This document shows, in pieces, positions 22,105 through 34,395 of a stretch of DNA of 64,000 nt. The position numbers and the translations under genes are program-made. The DNA is from Breviolum minutum Mf 1.05b.01. Lineage: Eukaryota; Sar; Dinophyceae; Suessiales; Symbiodiniaceae. The stretch is from assembly GCA_000507305.1 (NCBI GenBank), contig DF240163.1:1-64000 (forward strand), given 5' to 3'. Every line of letters begins with the position of its first letter. The first letter of the stretch is position 1. The notes under the pieces are model-generated. The model worked only from the letters and a program-made list of their open reading frames with translations, had not been told where the DNA came from and did not search any database.

Positions 22105-25100
22105 CAACATCTTCGCATTGCCGGGTGAATCAGGATTCCTTTTTCTCCATCTGCCCCAGATGCCGTCAGCAAATCTTTGGCTGGAAAATGTGGAAGTCGA
22201 CGCAAGAGCTCTTGGGTCGCCACCTGACGCTTGCATGGTTTCTTTGGACGATGAAACATGATCAAACCCTCATTGCCAAGGTGAAAAACCTCCTGTGGAA
22301 AGGTGATGTTGGTTGCAAACAACTTCAACCACATGGGAGAATCTAGAGCTATACAATGATCTTGGGAATTCATCAATAGTGAGACAAAGTTGTTTGTAAT
22401 ACTAAGTAAATATACATAGTCTATAATCAAAAGTCGGTGAAGACTTTTCTTTGAATACAAAAAGCCGCATGCGACAAACAACGTGTCGTGAAGCCTATCC
22501 CAATCCAACTGAAACCGCTGCAAATCTTCTTTTACGTCAACTAGTGAAACCTCCAACAAACCCTGCCCCTCATTTTGGCAGCTCGAGATTCATCTGGGTG
22601 GATCAAGTAGACTTTTGTGGCGTTTAGTTTCCACTGGCACGTCCTGGATATATTGAACTAATAATTTAATTCATATATACTGTATGAAATACATACAGGT
22701 TACAGTATCAGTATATAAACTATTTCCACTCCATCCACTACCTCTGTGAATTCTGAAACAATTCCACACCCACCTCATGCAACTTGTGCCATTGATGCCC
22801 CAAGGTAGCCAGGACCTCTGTGATGAACATCCACAACTGTCTCCAACAATCTGGGGCGCACGCACATTCTGTTGATGTGCCGCTCCAGATCACTAAGTAT
22901 CTAATAGTCTATATATAGATATATAAAATATACTAAAATCATTTTGACTGCCACCAAGATGCTGAATAAACTTCCATCATAAGATAAAACAGAATTTCTC
23001 ACAGCATGAAGGCAGCAAATCTTGATTTAGTAATTCTTACAGGGTTTTGGGATGAAGGATGATCAAGGTGTCCACCCCCATCTCAGTTCCAAACCATTCC
23101 AGCCAAATCATTGGGTCCTGCTCAAGTGGTCCCAGCAAAACATGCTGGTGTCTGTGGCTCAGAAACTGAGGCCTATAGGCACACCCCCCCAAAAACAACA
23201 TCCTTCTCATAATGACCCACATCTGCCCTAGGCATCAGGCTCAACAACTGGAACTGCTCCATGGTGAAACATTTCTCCGCCTTGGGAGCTCAGGTAAAAT
23301 CATGTCCTTTCGATCCCTTCAACTATCTCCATAGTAGCTCATCAATGAGGCAGGAGTGAATCGAGCAAACAAGAATATGTATGCGCTGCTTGCAACATCA
23401 GTTGAGACATGTTGAGGCTGCTTCATGTTGGTGAATTTCCCAAGATCTTAACTGGTAGAAGTTGCAACACAGCCTTGCAAAACCCTTTGGGCTCCCTGGC
23501 TGCCAGCCTCAAGCGATCATCCACCTGTGGCTTCATCCAGTAAACTTTAACAGTCAAAAGCATGGACTTTCTCTGACTTCAGGCTCCTTCCAAGAATTGC
23601 ACACTTCGTCCAGTTGCAGCAGGCATGTCGCATTTCTTCACAGCTAGGTCACAGAAAGTAGGGCTACTATTGGGTGAGTTGTCTGACCTAAAGCTCGACA
23701 GAACCGACTCTCCACTCCAAGTGTTTTAAAGCCATCTTCCAATGGCATCCACACCTCCTCTTTGAGGAGTGCATGCCGCCGTGCCAAGGACAGGAGGAGT
23801 TTCACCATCTGTAGTACAGAAGCCATTTCGGGAAGTGGGCAACGGTGATTCACCATCTGTCTCTGCGCAACACATCAGCACTCATGAAAAACCATGCAAA
23901 AACCAAACGCATCCATACTCTGGACCGAAGTATGACTGCTACTTATATGTATTGCATGATCTTTCTTTACAAAACCCACGAATTGCGGAAAAAACAGAAC
24001 ACAACTTTTTGGAGCTTACCTTTGTAATCCTCCTCATCACCCAAAAATGTGATTCCCTGTCTAGAAACTCCATGGATTTTGAGATGCTTTGATATCCATT
24101 GCCCCGGATGAAGCCGCTTTCAAGAAATGCACATCGGGGGATTCTTGTTTCATGGACTCCAATTGCAATCAAATACACCTCACCAACAAAGTGCCTTAGT
24201 AGAATCCCCCTTTACCACTTCATGTTTTAAAGGATTTTGGAGCTCCAACGTCATGAGAACCCCTACATCGTCGAAGGGCCATTGAGTCAGGACATGGGCA
24301 GCTGCAGAAGCCTGCCGAACAAGCCGCAAATCAACGGAAGTACCAAAAAGTAAAGCTGACACCAAGGTGTTCTTGATGATCACTAGATTTGCCTTAATGG
24401 AAATACATCCATAGATATACAGCCTTAACAAATCATGAAAATATTTCATGACAAGTGCTATTATATTTTTGCATCATGAAACGCACGTCGATCTATGTAG
24501 ATGCGTGGAATTCAGAAACAATATGAAATCATTCGGGCAATACCATGCAAATACCAATGCACATTTATTCTGCAGGTCTCTGTCCCGGCCCTATTTGGTT
24601 GATTGGTCGGATTTCTCAAGAAATCTAGTCTACATCTCTTTCATCTCATAACAAATTCACCTAATCTTCAACTTTCGAAAGGTGGGGCCTGCATGTCTCG
24701 ACAGTCCCTTGCATATGCGGTCATACGGGATACAACCCAAAAGAAGCACATCAGAGTTCTGTCTAAAGCTCAAATCATTCCCAAGTATTCCCAATCCCAA
24801 AGCTACGCAGGGCTCCTTCCCTTTAAAAGCTTAGGTCATTTTCCAATTGGACGAGCTGATTCTGGGATGATTAAGGAACATCTTCCATGTTTGTTGTACC
24901 TTTCATCCATTCATTTTCATGACCAAGGTGCTGCAGGCACTACCAGCGCTTGGAGATTATCATCTTTGGATGACCTGAGGGTGGCTTGCCTCCCCCGTTG
25001 TCCAGCAAACAAGCTGCGGTTAAACCATGTTAAACCTGAGGCCCCCAACGCCAACACAGCCTCCAGAATGATCTGGATGGGAAAATTCTGGAAAGCTCCC

Positions 25101-25746
25101 TGGAAATAGGAACCAAGGTTAGGGCCTTATGATTTATGGATGATGGAAACATATATGGAAACATATCCAATTTGCACATTCATTCGGCCCCAAATCCTGA
25201 CACTTACCTTGCTATGACAGGCAATCTCATTCCAGTGCACCATTTTGAAAAGATCAAGAAGCGACACCTTGCTGGACAAGGATTCCGCTATCGCAACGAT
25301 ATCCTCGGCCTGGGAAAGCAGGAGGACTGGTGTGGCCTCATGCTCATGCTTAATCTGCAAGTCCTATCCGTTGCTGGATGAGATAACGAGATCCCAAAAC
25401 TGATGTCCTAGACAGGATTTAGGTGCTGATGCTGACCGATTCCAAACGTTACAGGCCGCATCTTCAAGAAATATCAGGGAAAAAAGACAACTGCTGATGG
25501 CCCCGAAAACATCAAGATCTATCGCAACCGCACAGAACATGCACAACCTGCTTCCGTTTTCTGAAGAACACCCCCAAAGTAAAGCGTTGCCTTGATCGAG
25601 GGCAAATAATGAAAACCACAGTCGTATCAACTGTTGTCAACCCCACATTTGTCGATTGGAGGGAAGTTCCCCACTATGCTTGAACTATATTCAAATATGA
25701 ACACATCAAATATCTGATTGGATCTGATTGGGTTTTGTTGGGTACC
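22105..25746 (-). CDS. Multi-exon gene of unknown family
   Basis: Six successive exons fit in phase: 25354-25208, 25099-24975, 24758-24689, 24392-24219, 24178-24020 and 23856-23688. Donors are GTAAGT, GTCATC, GC (24688), GTGGTA, GTAAGC and GTCAGA; acceptors are all AG. Upstream candidates are an exon ending at 25746 (WFWQLVLDLARRAV) and one at about 25600-25450 (FGAISSCLFSLIFLEDAAC). Downstream exons are probable near 23520-23600, 23180-23040, 22850-22742 (WMFITEVLATLGHQWHKL), 22565-22470 and 22342-22105 (QELLRRLPHFPAKDLLTA). The product has hydrophobic segments (PIQIILEAVLALGASGL, TLMCFFWVVSRMTAYARD), a helix-rich middle (VRQASAAAHVLTQWPFDDVG) and HETRIPRCAFLESGF. I do not recognise the family. 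Phase agreement over six exons argues strongly that it is a real gene. The intron between 24219 and 24178 is only 40 nt. Confidence 0.7.
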
Positions 25747-25869
25747 ATTACTGACTGCACGCCTGGCCAGGTCCAGCACGAGCTGCCAAAACCAACAAGG
25801 CTTCGGCCTCCAGCCAACTTGGTGCTTTGCTTCCCTAGTTGGTGGTTTCAACCCATTTGAATTAGTCAA

Positions 25870-27183
25870 ATTGGATCATCTCCCCAGGTAGTGGTGAACA
25901 TAAAAAATGCTTGAAACCTCCAGCCAGTTGTGTACTCATGAACTACTGCATGCTTTCAAACTGCTTTTGGGCACCCAAGAATCAGATTGGAATTTCATGT
26001 TCTTAAAGTACAAACACTTTACGGAAATACTGGGATATAATCTCTGTTGAATTTGGTGCCGGCATCAAATTGTACTGTAAATGGAGTCTACTTGAATCTG
26101 ACATGGCAATCTTTATTTTCTCAGGCCATCACCAGCTTCAAGGGTGAAGCGCTAGCAGCCATCCGCCTGTGCCAACTTCAAATCCTCCATGCCCCGACCG
26201 AAGGAAACACCACCAAAACGGTGCTTCACCACCACCCAAAACCCTTGAAACACCCAACCCCCCCCAATGTCTTTCTAGGGAGCCGCCTTAGAAGAGCAGC
26301 TGCTGCAGGAAGCCTAACATTGTTGGAGCTTGGGGGATTGGAGGTTGACAACATCATTAAAATCACCACATAAATCAACACCAGCATGTAATTATAGTCA
26401 CTATATATCACTATATTTATAGTCATCCCCAGATCTTTAGTTTGCAAATCTACTACTTCGATTCAACTCTAGGAGATGAAGACGGAACAACAAATACTCA
26501 ACAAATAAACAATATTGACACTTTACATATATTTACATCCTCCAGGACCCATCATCATCCCAACCTAAAGTTGACAAAACCTGATTTTGGCTCCCAATCA
26601 GCTTACATCTTAAGCCGAGGCCTCACTCCACAATCTGCCACCTCCCGAACCTTAGGGCTATGATGTTGAAACAGCTGTATGTTTGGCAAAACGGTGAGCT
26701 GGGGATGAGGCATCTTTTGCGCAAAGCTTTCAATATCTTGTTCCCATTTCAAATTTCACGCTTTCAATGGCAAACGGCTTCCCCAACCAAGAATTTCACA
26801 ACTCATCATCTATGCCACTATTTCTCAACAAAAAGTTTCCGTTATTTTCCGTTTATTTTTGATGAAATGGTTTCAGCCTCATGAAATATCAAACACATTT
26901 AAACACCCACCGTGCCCACCCACCATTCAACCGCTCTCAGCTCTCCAGCTGTGTCTACATGAGCATCGGATGCTGCTACGTGATCTGTGGGACCGCCTCA
27001 ACGTCGAGAAAGCGGTGGCATCCCTTGCACAATGATTGATGGTTCAATGGAAAATAACATTAAATTAAATGTGGATGCATTTTGCAAGGGAAAATGGATC
27101 TCCTGGAGGGACCTTTGCCCACTTCTATGCGACAATGACTATCCTTTGGTCTTGACCATCCTTCTCCAATTTCTCCATCCTAA
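25870..27183. other. Intergenic, nothing firm
   Basis: A plus frame at 26047-26373 ends RRAAAAGSLTLLELGGLEVD, but no splice site or family supports it. Otherwise there are only shadow frames. Confidence 0.3.
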
Positions 27184-27372
27184 GGCCAAGAAGCAAAGCC
27201 CCACCCGTGGCCTCCAGCACTTAACGTTTTCATCAGCGCTGTCCCAGCAGCAGCTGCTGTGTTGGTGCTGTTCCTCGCCTTTGCTGTTCGAAGCACCTTT
27301 CCCAACGGTGACCGGCCAGAACTGGAGCATGACATGCATGACATAATATCTTTAGGCCGACAATTCATGTGA
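27184..27372 (+). CDS. Probable plus-strand exon with one membrane segment
   Basis: Between a TAA at 27181 and a TGA at 27370 a plus frame reads a clear membrane helix (FISAVPAAAAVLVLFLAFAV). It is followed by RSTFPNGDRPELEHDMHD and then IISLGRQFM. A hydrophobic helix with a charged juxtamembrane tail is typical of a real single-pass or terminal membrane exon. It has no ATG, so it would be an internal or last exon. Flanking exons were not found. It is one of the few plus-strand coding signals in the window. Confidence 0.45.
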   Translation, partial: GQEAKPHPWPPALNVFISAVPAAAAVLVLFLAFAVRSTFPNGDRPELEHDMHDIISLGRQFM

Positions 27373-28401
27373 CTTGTGCCCCAAAGCCCAACTCCTACCA
27401 TTTTGCTTTTCATGATCTGGCCCCAATAATTCCACATCAACGGTATCCTTGCCATGACCCACTTGCCTCCCTTTGTTCTTGCAATCTTCGGCCGTCGAAC
27501 CTCAGCACCAAAATGTCAAGCTGAATCTGTCAACCGTGTTTCACTGGAAAATTCACGGGTAATTTTGGACAGCTTCTCTCTTCGAAACATTCATTTTTGA
27601 TTAGGTCATCTGATTTCTGCTGTGGTTTGAATATGTTTGAATAGATCACCTCCCGAATGATGGTACTCAGGTTGCAGATCTATGCAGCGCTAGTTTGTAG
27701 ATTGCTTGTGACTCTAAGTTCCAGACAGTTTGGGACAGCAAGTTGCCCTTAGCCCGCAAGAGACCACAAGGTTAATCACATGATAGAGAGATTGAAACAA
27801 ACATAGATGTGAGATTCTCTTGGGCCCAGAAATGGGAACTGGAAACATTCAAGGTTCAATCTATTCCTCTATTCCTACTGAAGTTATATAGGCAAAGCCA
27901 ACCCTAACAAGTTTTACCTTATGGAGTTCTCATACAATAGGCAGCAAGATTTGACCAACATGCGCCTTTTATTGGATGGGATACACTTCACGATGGTTTC
28001 ACCTTTCCCTGAACCGGCTGCAACACCAGATCCCACCCCGTTTGAGGCCAAGAGACAGCTGTACATCTCTACCAGCAGCACCCGGCAACAACAAGAACCT
28101 GTACAAACAATTGCCGATTCACTTCACAGACCCGTCTACCTGCCGAAGTTGGTCCCTAAAAGGCTCCAATTCCTCTCCAACTACTTTTGGGCATTCTAGC
28201 TTTACATGTCTGTCAATCCATACTGGAGTTGAACAATTGAATTAGGTTGGGAGATTCCACCCGATCAACCATGCATTTTTTGTGAGGTAAGGTCATCATA
28301 ATTTCGGCTGACATCGCCAATCTTTCTGATTTTCAAGCATGCAACCCACATTGCCGCAGCCTCGAAACATCAGGGAGAGTAAACCCTGCTTCGATCATGC
28401 C

Positions 28402-28612
28402 TTGGTCGGTCAGGGCATGAATCTGGATGGCGATATACCACGATTTGGACCTCGATTTCATCAATCCCACCATGATCCACCATCTTCAAAAAAATCATTA
28501 ACAACCTTGGTCGGTGAGGGCATGAATCTGGATGGCGATATACCACGATTTGGACCTCGATTTCATCAATCCCACCATGATCCACCATCTTCAAAAAAAT
28601 CATTAACAAACG
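28402..28612. repeat. Two-copy ~105-bp tandem duplication
   Basis: Two adjacent copies begin near 28402 and 28506 and are identical over almost all their length. Both contain GGCATGAATCTGGATGG and CACCATGATCCACC. The period equals 35 codons, so frames on both strands stay open through both copies. No gene is claimed. Confidence 0.9.
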
Positions 28613-28619
28613 TTACATA

Positions 28620-30097
28620 AGATAATTCCTAACCATAATATGTTTCGAACATGGCTTAACCACCTCTACCCTTGGCAACATTCTGCTCTCTCAGTGCCCT
28701 GGGCTGATGGCCGCCCTCAATCTTCGCTGCGCCGTCCAAAGCTTTGTTGGCCAAGATTCTGGCAGCCTTGGGTGAATATGTACCAGTAAAGGCTAGGGGA
28801 TATCGAGGGACATGCCCTACACAATTTCGGGTTTGACGTGCACAATTCACACCTTCTTGGAAGCGAACAGGCCGCAGCTCACAGTTCAAGCTTCTAGGAA
28901 TGCAACTCAATGATTTTTTTGGAGGGGCCCAGTAGGATGAAACACTGGCAGTGCTTCCATTACTGTCAACTCACGCCATCTTGGTAAGTGTACGTGTCGG
29001 GTCCCCAACGGCGCTTCGTTGCACCAGCACAGTGTCATCAGGATCGTCTCCTTAGTGTCAACTAAGTCCACTGCAACCACATCAGGATAAGGAATTTGTT
29101 GAAGGTTGTTGTTTAATACAATGGAAACTTTTCATTGAAAGCTATGACATCTTCAATGTTCATCGCCTGCATTCTCCGTTATGTAAGCTATTTTCCAAAC
29201 ATCTGATATCACTTGATCCAACCATTCTGAGCATCCCAAACCTCCGAGCTCCAGTACCTAAGCAGCTCAAGGCATTGGTGAAGAGGGTTTGTAGTATTGG
29301 AGCAAAATGAATCATCAATCAAGCATGCACTTATGATGTCTAAGGTTTGAACAAGTAGCAGCATCTTATTTTCCAATGAGTTGCATTTCTTTTCACAACA
29401 AGACTTGTACCACCAGAATAAACATCATCATATAAGCAAACCCATCCTGAATCATTACTTCCAAGTAACACAGGGATGGAGATATATCTTCCATCAGAAA
29501 ATGAAACATCTTCAAAAAAAAGTGCGTGCATCTTCGGGATACAATGGATACAATATGCAAGTCACGTTTTCCATCTCCCAGCCTTCTCGGCGCTGTGCAG
29601 CAGTTCGAAGGGTGGAATATCACTCTTCTCCTTCAGGAAATTTCTGGTGCATCAGCTTAGCAATGAAAGAATTGCTTCGCGCTGCACGAGATGGCTGTAC
29701 ATCGGGAGATGGCTTGATGCAGCCAATTTCGCGGAAACATGTCACACCTGATCGCCCTTGCCCACGACACGCCTAGGACACGCAAATGTTCGAGGTTTAC
29801 GTATTTTGAATTTTTTGCGGCTCGAGGCTCTGAATTCTGAAAAAAAATGAGATTCTACAAACTGGAAACTCCACGGAGGGGTCAGATCTGACAAAAATTA
29901 ACAGCTGACTTTCTTATTTGGGAGTATCTGCCACCATTCCCTCTTCATGGCTATGGCCCCAAACAGCGCCGCGAGCAGCTGAATCTGTGCTGCAGTGGCT
30001 TCATCGCTGGTCTGCGATGGAAGGGAACGATGTTGAAATCGAGAAAGTCTCATCACTCGGCCGTTGCACATCTATTATATACATCACAAAACTGTAC
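28620..30097. other. Intergenic, one weak minus-strand frame
   Basis: A minus frame at 28656-28900 (KAARILANKALDGAAKIEGG) has protein-like composition but no matched splice sites. The rest shows nothing. Confidence 0.3.
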
Positions 30098-30204
30098 ACC
30101 CTCGTAAACTAACATAGCAATGGCATATGGACCCTTTGAAAGATGTACTTCCTATTGAAGAATAGGGATATTCCAGCCAGCAATGTTAGTTTACCAAAGG
30201 GTAT
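30098..30204. mobile_element. Short terminal-inverted-repeat element (MITE-like), copy 1
   Basis: GTAAACTAACAT at 30104 is mirrored by ATGTTAGTTTAC ending at 30194, with weaker pairing outwards (ACCCT / AGGGT). The interior (GCAATGG, ATGGACC, AAGATGTA) matches the reverse complement of the element at 55258-55357. No coding capacity; non-autonomous if mobile. Confidence 0.75.
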
Positions 30205-30209
30205 CTTTT

Positions 30210-30926
30210 TGTGAGAACTAACAAACTTCCATCTTCTTGAGTTGTTAAGTGTGGGAAATGCTATGAAATTGACCAAGTTGTAACACCTGAGGCCGACCAT
30301 TTTTCCATGACACCAACCCTACTGGATCCAGGCTTTGGATATTTTGGGTCCACCACATGTAGCAACTATATATTCGTGCGATTGCTTGAACGGATTCCTT
30401 TCGCAATCATTATGTAAGTCGGCCGAATCTGGACACAATGCGGGCTTCATGGAACCTATCTGATGATTCCGGATAATCTTTTGAACTCAAAGGGGTTAGT
30501 GACTAAACGTGTTGAAGATACATGTAAAGTCACCAAATTTTGGAATGAACCACGTTTGGAAAATAATACATGCCTCCAAGGACCTGCGAATTTGGTGATC
30601 AATTCATGTCAACTGGATCTCGCCTCTGAGGTGGATGCCTTGGCCAAGGAAGTCAAAGCCCTGGCAAGGGCACCCACTGGCAATCGTTGCCTGGAGACCG
30701 TCAAGGGAGACAATCAACCTACCAGCATCTTCCAAAGGGTGCTGTTTGAACCCTAAGGGATGGTGTCAGGCACCCCTTATCATCCATTCAGCACCCCTTG
30801 GAAGATCCAGGTACAAGAACTTCATCAACATCCATTATCTTGCATCAAAATACCATGTTTTTTGTCTTTTTGCTCGCTCTTTGCATGACGCGATCCCTTA
30901 CGGGCCTCCTGATCAAACAACAGCAT
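30210..30926. other. 3' flank of the VTT gene, nothing firm
   Basis: A plus frame ending near 30756 (SEVDALAKEVKALARAP) looks helical but lacks splice support. Confidence 0.3.
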
Positions 30927-31790
30927 CTACTCCTTGCCAGCAGCGGTCTTCTGTAAATGTTTCCACCAGCCCTTCATGCGATCCAAACCTTTCGACCAAT
31001 CATCCGCCGGAATCAATGGCAAGGACAACAAGGCCATGGTAACAGCCATCATGGTGCCGCGCTTGGCCATCTTCACCAAGTCCAAGCCACTCTCACCCAC
31101 ATCCCTGAGCATACTACCCATTGCAATAGACATGCACGCCGCCGGCTGGATTGCTAATGTGGAGGCCACCAAGAAATACTGAAAGGGCATTCCAATCATG
31201 GCCGTCGCATAGTTCACAAACCAGTTTGGGAAGAGAGGGGACACGCGCAAGAACAACATATAACGAAACATGGAACCTTGAAACTTGTCCATCTCCTTCT
31301 GCAGCGTTGCCATCCTCTCTTTCGCAAAATGCAGCAAGATTTCTCGCCCGATGCAGTAGGACATGATCCAACCACCAGCACCGCCACAGATTTCGCCACT
31401 AACCCCCAAGAAGTGAGCGAGGAAGGAATAGCGCGTGAAGGGCTCGGCCCATTCATCATACAAAGCACCAATGAGAATGGATAAGACCATGGAGGTCCCT
31501 GCACCAAATGGTCCAAAGACCTTGAATATCACATAGATACCCCAAATGCCGGCGGTGGTATGCCACCAATTGTCTTTCTTGTACTCTCTAAGACAGTTCC
31601 AGAGATTCAAAATAGATTTTTGTGGTTCCTTCACCAATTTCCCTCGCACCACATCCATGGGGGTCACAATCTCCGAACATTGCGCCTTCGGCAAGGGCGG
31701 GGCAGTCTGCACGAAAATGGTCACACCTGCCACCGACAACACCATGAAGAGGCCATAAAGCACTAAGCTCTGCCTCAAGGTGAGCGCCAT
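30927..31790 (-). CDS. VTT-domain membrane protein (TMEM41/VMP1/DedA-like), intronless
   Basis: A single open frame of 287 residues starts at ATG 31790 (MALTLRQSLVLYGLF) and ends at TAG 30929-30927. The 12 codons upstream contain no ATG. An N-terminal membrane helix (LYGLFMVLSVAGVTIFV) is followed by a central hydrophobic region. The hallmark block is FRYMLFLRVSPLFPNW, with an NYATAMIGM continuation, which corresponds to the VTT domain core of TMEM41B, VMP1 and bacterial DedA proteins. Known members are ER or plasma-membrane proteins that move lipids between leaflets (scramblases), and the same role is inferred here. The tail is basic (DRMKGWWKHLQKTAAGKE). Absence of introns contrasts with its neighbours and could mean retroposition; a weak spliced-leader-like 9-mer lies 65 bases upstream. 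Confidence 0.85.
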   Translation of the reverse strand: MALTLRQSLVLYGLFMVLSVAGVTIFVQTAPPLPKAQCSEIVTPMDVVRGKLVKEPQKSILNLWNCLREYKKDNWWHTTAGIWGIYVIFKVFGPFGAGTSMVLSILIGALYDEWAEPFTRYSFLAHFLGVSGEICGGAGGWIMSYCIGREILLHFAKERMATLQKEMDKFQGSMFRYMLFLRVSPLFPNWFVNYATAMIGMPFQYFLVASTLAIQPAACMSIAMGSMLRDVGESGLDLVKMAKRGTMMAVTMALLSLPLIPADDWSKGLDRMKGWWKHLQKTAAGKE

Positions 31791-31854
31791 GCTTTGGCTT
31801 CGTGGAAAAATCCACGAAGCAGCCACCCACAGATGTGCAAATTTTTGGTTCTAG

Positions 31855-31863
31855 CTTGAGCCA
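31855..31863 (-). other. Possible relic of the dinoflagellate spliced leader
   Basis: On the minus strand TGGCTCAAG equals the last nine bases of the dinoflagellate trans-spliced leader and lies 65 bases upstream of the ATG of the intronless VTT gene. Bases further 5' match poorly. A nine-base match is expected by chance about once in two windows of this size, so this is suggestive only. Confidence 0.2.
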
Positions 31864-32490
31864 TGAACATGGAGGTATATAATACATGACTATGCCGTAT
31901 GGTTGAAGTAGGAAATCATGTGCTGGGTGAGCATTGAAAAAGACTCCGTCCAAGTTTGACGTGTCCTTTGTGCCCAACTCAAAGCAACCATAGCTTTTGG
32001 TGGCTCAGGGCTGAGAGCCCAGCAGTTCGGTCTCATCTGTCTTGGAGACTGCAGCCATGACCTCCACAAATGAAATAAACCAAACATCCAAGATGTGAGG
32101 TATCGATAGTTGAACTTGGCACAAACCTCTGACACTGTAGCGACTTTCACACAGATATGGGGGATATGCATCATTGCACACAATTATGGTTCAGAAACAC
32201 GGAAAAAAGATGTACAATCTGATCAGTAAGGTCTAGGTACCTGATACCTGTACTTTTACTTTACTCACCAAATCAATGGGATGCTATGACATCAAGGTAG
32301 GAAGTTGTATATCTCCAGCATGCGAGGCATTGATGGCACACCTCTGCTGCCTTTGGTGTGGCTCGAAGTTGTTTTGCCAGCCTTTCGTGCTTTGGCCTGG
32401 TATGAATCTGTCACAGCTCTTGGGGGGGGAGTTGCCGATGACTGGTTGCCTGGGGCCTTGGGAAGTCTGAAATGTTTGAATAATGGACAC

Positions 32491-32492
<2 letters not shown>

Positions 32493-32563
<71 letters not shown>
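32493..32563 (+). repeat. (ATC)n microsatellite
   Basis: About 24 uninterrupted ATC units are present. Poly-serine and poly-methionine frames across them are artefacts of the repeat. Confidence 0.98.
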
Positions 32564-32569
32564 TCTATA

Positions 32570-34395
32570 TACAGTATCCTTATCTCTGAAAGATTCTGAC
32601 AGCACCCATTGGAGTCTCCGGCGACTGTTCGAGGCTATGCAAGGGGCACAATATAGCCTCGCTTCCCTGATCTTGCGAGTCAGTTTCCATCATTGCGTGC
32701 CAATTTGTGAAAATCCCTGACAAATCCTGCCAAATGTAGGAGCTGAATCTTTGAACAAAGATATATCTAGAAAGTTCTCCCAAATGTGTCCCCAAAGGCG
32801 CAAAGGTTTAAAACGATTTTTTGAGGAAGGCTAATCAGTGATACCAGTACATAAGCACTTACAAATACAAATCAGATCCTTCAGTCCCGCTGTCAACAAT
32901 TCACGATGTAGCAGTCGGGTTGGCACGGCACTTGCAAAGTAGAGTTGCCGTCACCAATTTTCCAGCAGTATCTGTGGCGGGGCCGGTTTTCGGCCCCCAA
33001 TTTCTGATGAAAGAACTTGGAAAACACTGGACTGGAGATTAAACAAGATTCAACAACAATGCCAATGCACACTTAAATTGCCATCATCCGCCAAAAAGTA
33101 CCGCATGTCTTGCATCAGCAGTGCTGAAATATGAGTGCCTCTGCATTCTTTGCAGAGCTTTCTACCCTACACCTGTTCCGTCCACTGGGGGGCAATTCTT
33201 CAAATGGCAAGCCTCCCAACAGTGTCTCTGTACATGTTTTGAGTGGAGCTTGCCTGCCTGTCAGCCCAGCATCAACTCCCCAACTTATAGGCTCTTTCCC
33301 ATTGGTGGAACAAAATATAAAATTTTAAAACAACTAGGATTATAAGTCAACATAGTCAACAGTTCCCCTGCTTCATGTCCAGATTTTTGGTTGATTCCAA
33401 GGCATTGATTTTGGTGGATTTTGCGGATTGCGAGGCATAGAATCCTCTTATGGCCTTTTCTTGTCAAGGTTTCAATTGTGTTTTGAAGCGCTTCTGGTGC
33501 TGAAGCTTCGTAGCTCTTCCAGCACGAGAGTTCACTTTACAAGCCATCCATTTCAAGTAGATTGGTGGAAGTCATGCACCAAAGTTAATAGGTAGTTTAT
33601 CAACGTCCATCCAATCAGGGCTTTCTACATCCCAGGTGGTTCGGATTTCTTCCACCAACAGTAAGCTTTATAGATTGAGGCTTGAGGCAAACAAACTCTA
33701 CGGCAATTGGCATCAAGCGTGCGAACAGCGCCTCATTCATCTCAGGGCTATATAGCATTTGCTGTCCAAGAGTAGGCCTCAACCAATGATAGCACTGGAA
33801 GGGGACTTGGAACAACAGCTGTTTTAAAGATGATATTGACCGTGAACATCAATGAGCAAACAATGTGTTCTTTCCTGTGCTACGCAAACATTGCGAAGGT
33901 GCCCGATAAATTGGTTTACTTGCCAAGTGACCACCCATGGCACTGTCAATGAGCAAAAAATCCATCCCGTTGGAAGCAATCGCAAATGCATCTCGTTGTT
34001 CAGGGCGGTTCTCGGCGCAACCAGCATGGTCCAGCACAAAAAGGACAGCGAGTCTTTGATCTTGAGATCATTGATGAACTAGTTGATGAATGAATGTCAG
34101 CGAAATGCTATCTTCTGGCTACTTCCCGGATAACTTTTCGTTCTCCACCTCTACACACGTCCCTAACGCCAAGTCGCACGGCAGTGAGGACAACCACACA
34201 GGAGAGTGCAAAGACGTCCAGCATCGCAAAGTCTTTCAGCCATCTCCTAAAGACTTGGGTTTCTGCCACTGACTCATACCCAGCCTGCTCCTAGCTGTGA
34301 AAAACATTCCAAAACACTCTTGGTGGTCCCACATTGCTCAGTACAAAGATAATTATAAAAATTATATACTAGTACATCTGCCCTTCATCTTCCAA
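32570..34395. other. Intergenic, no gene seen
   Basis: Only short frames are present. It contains one copy of a ~36-bp word shared with 44636-44672 (see findings). Confidence 0.35.
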
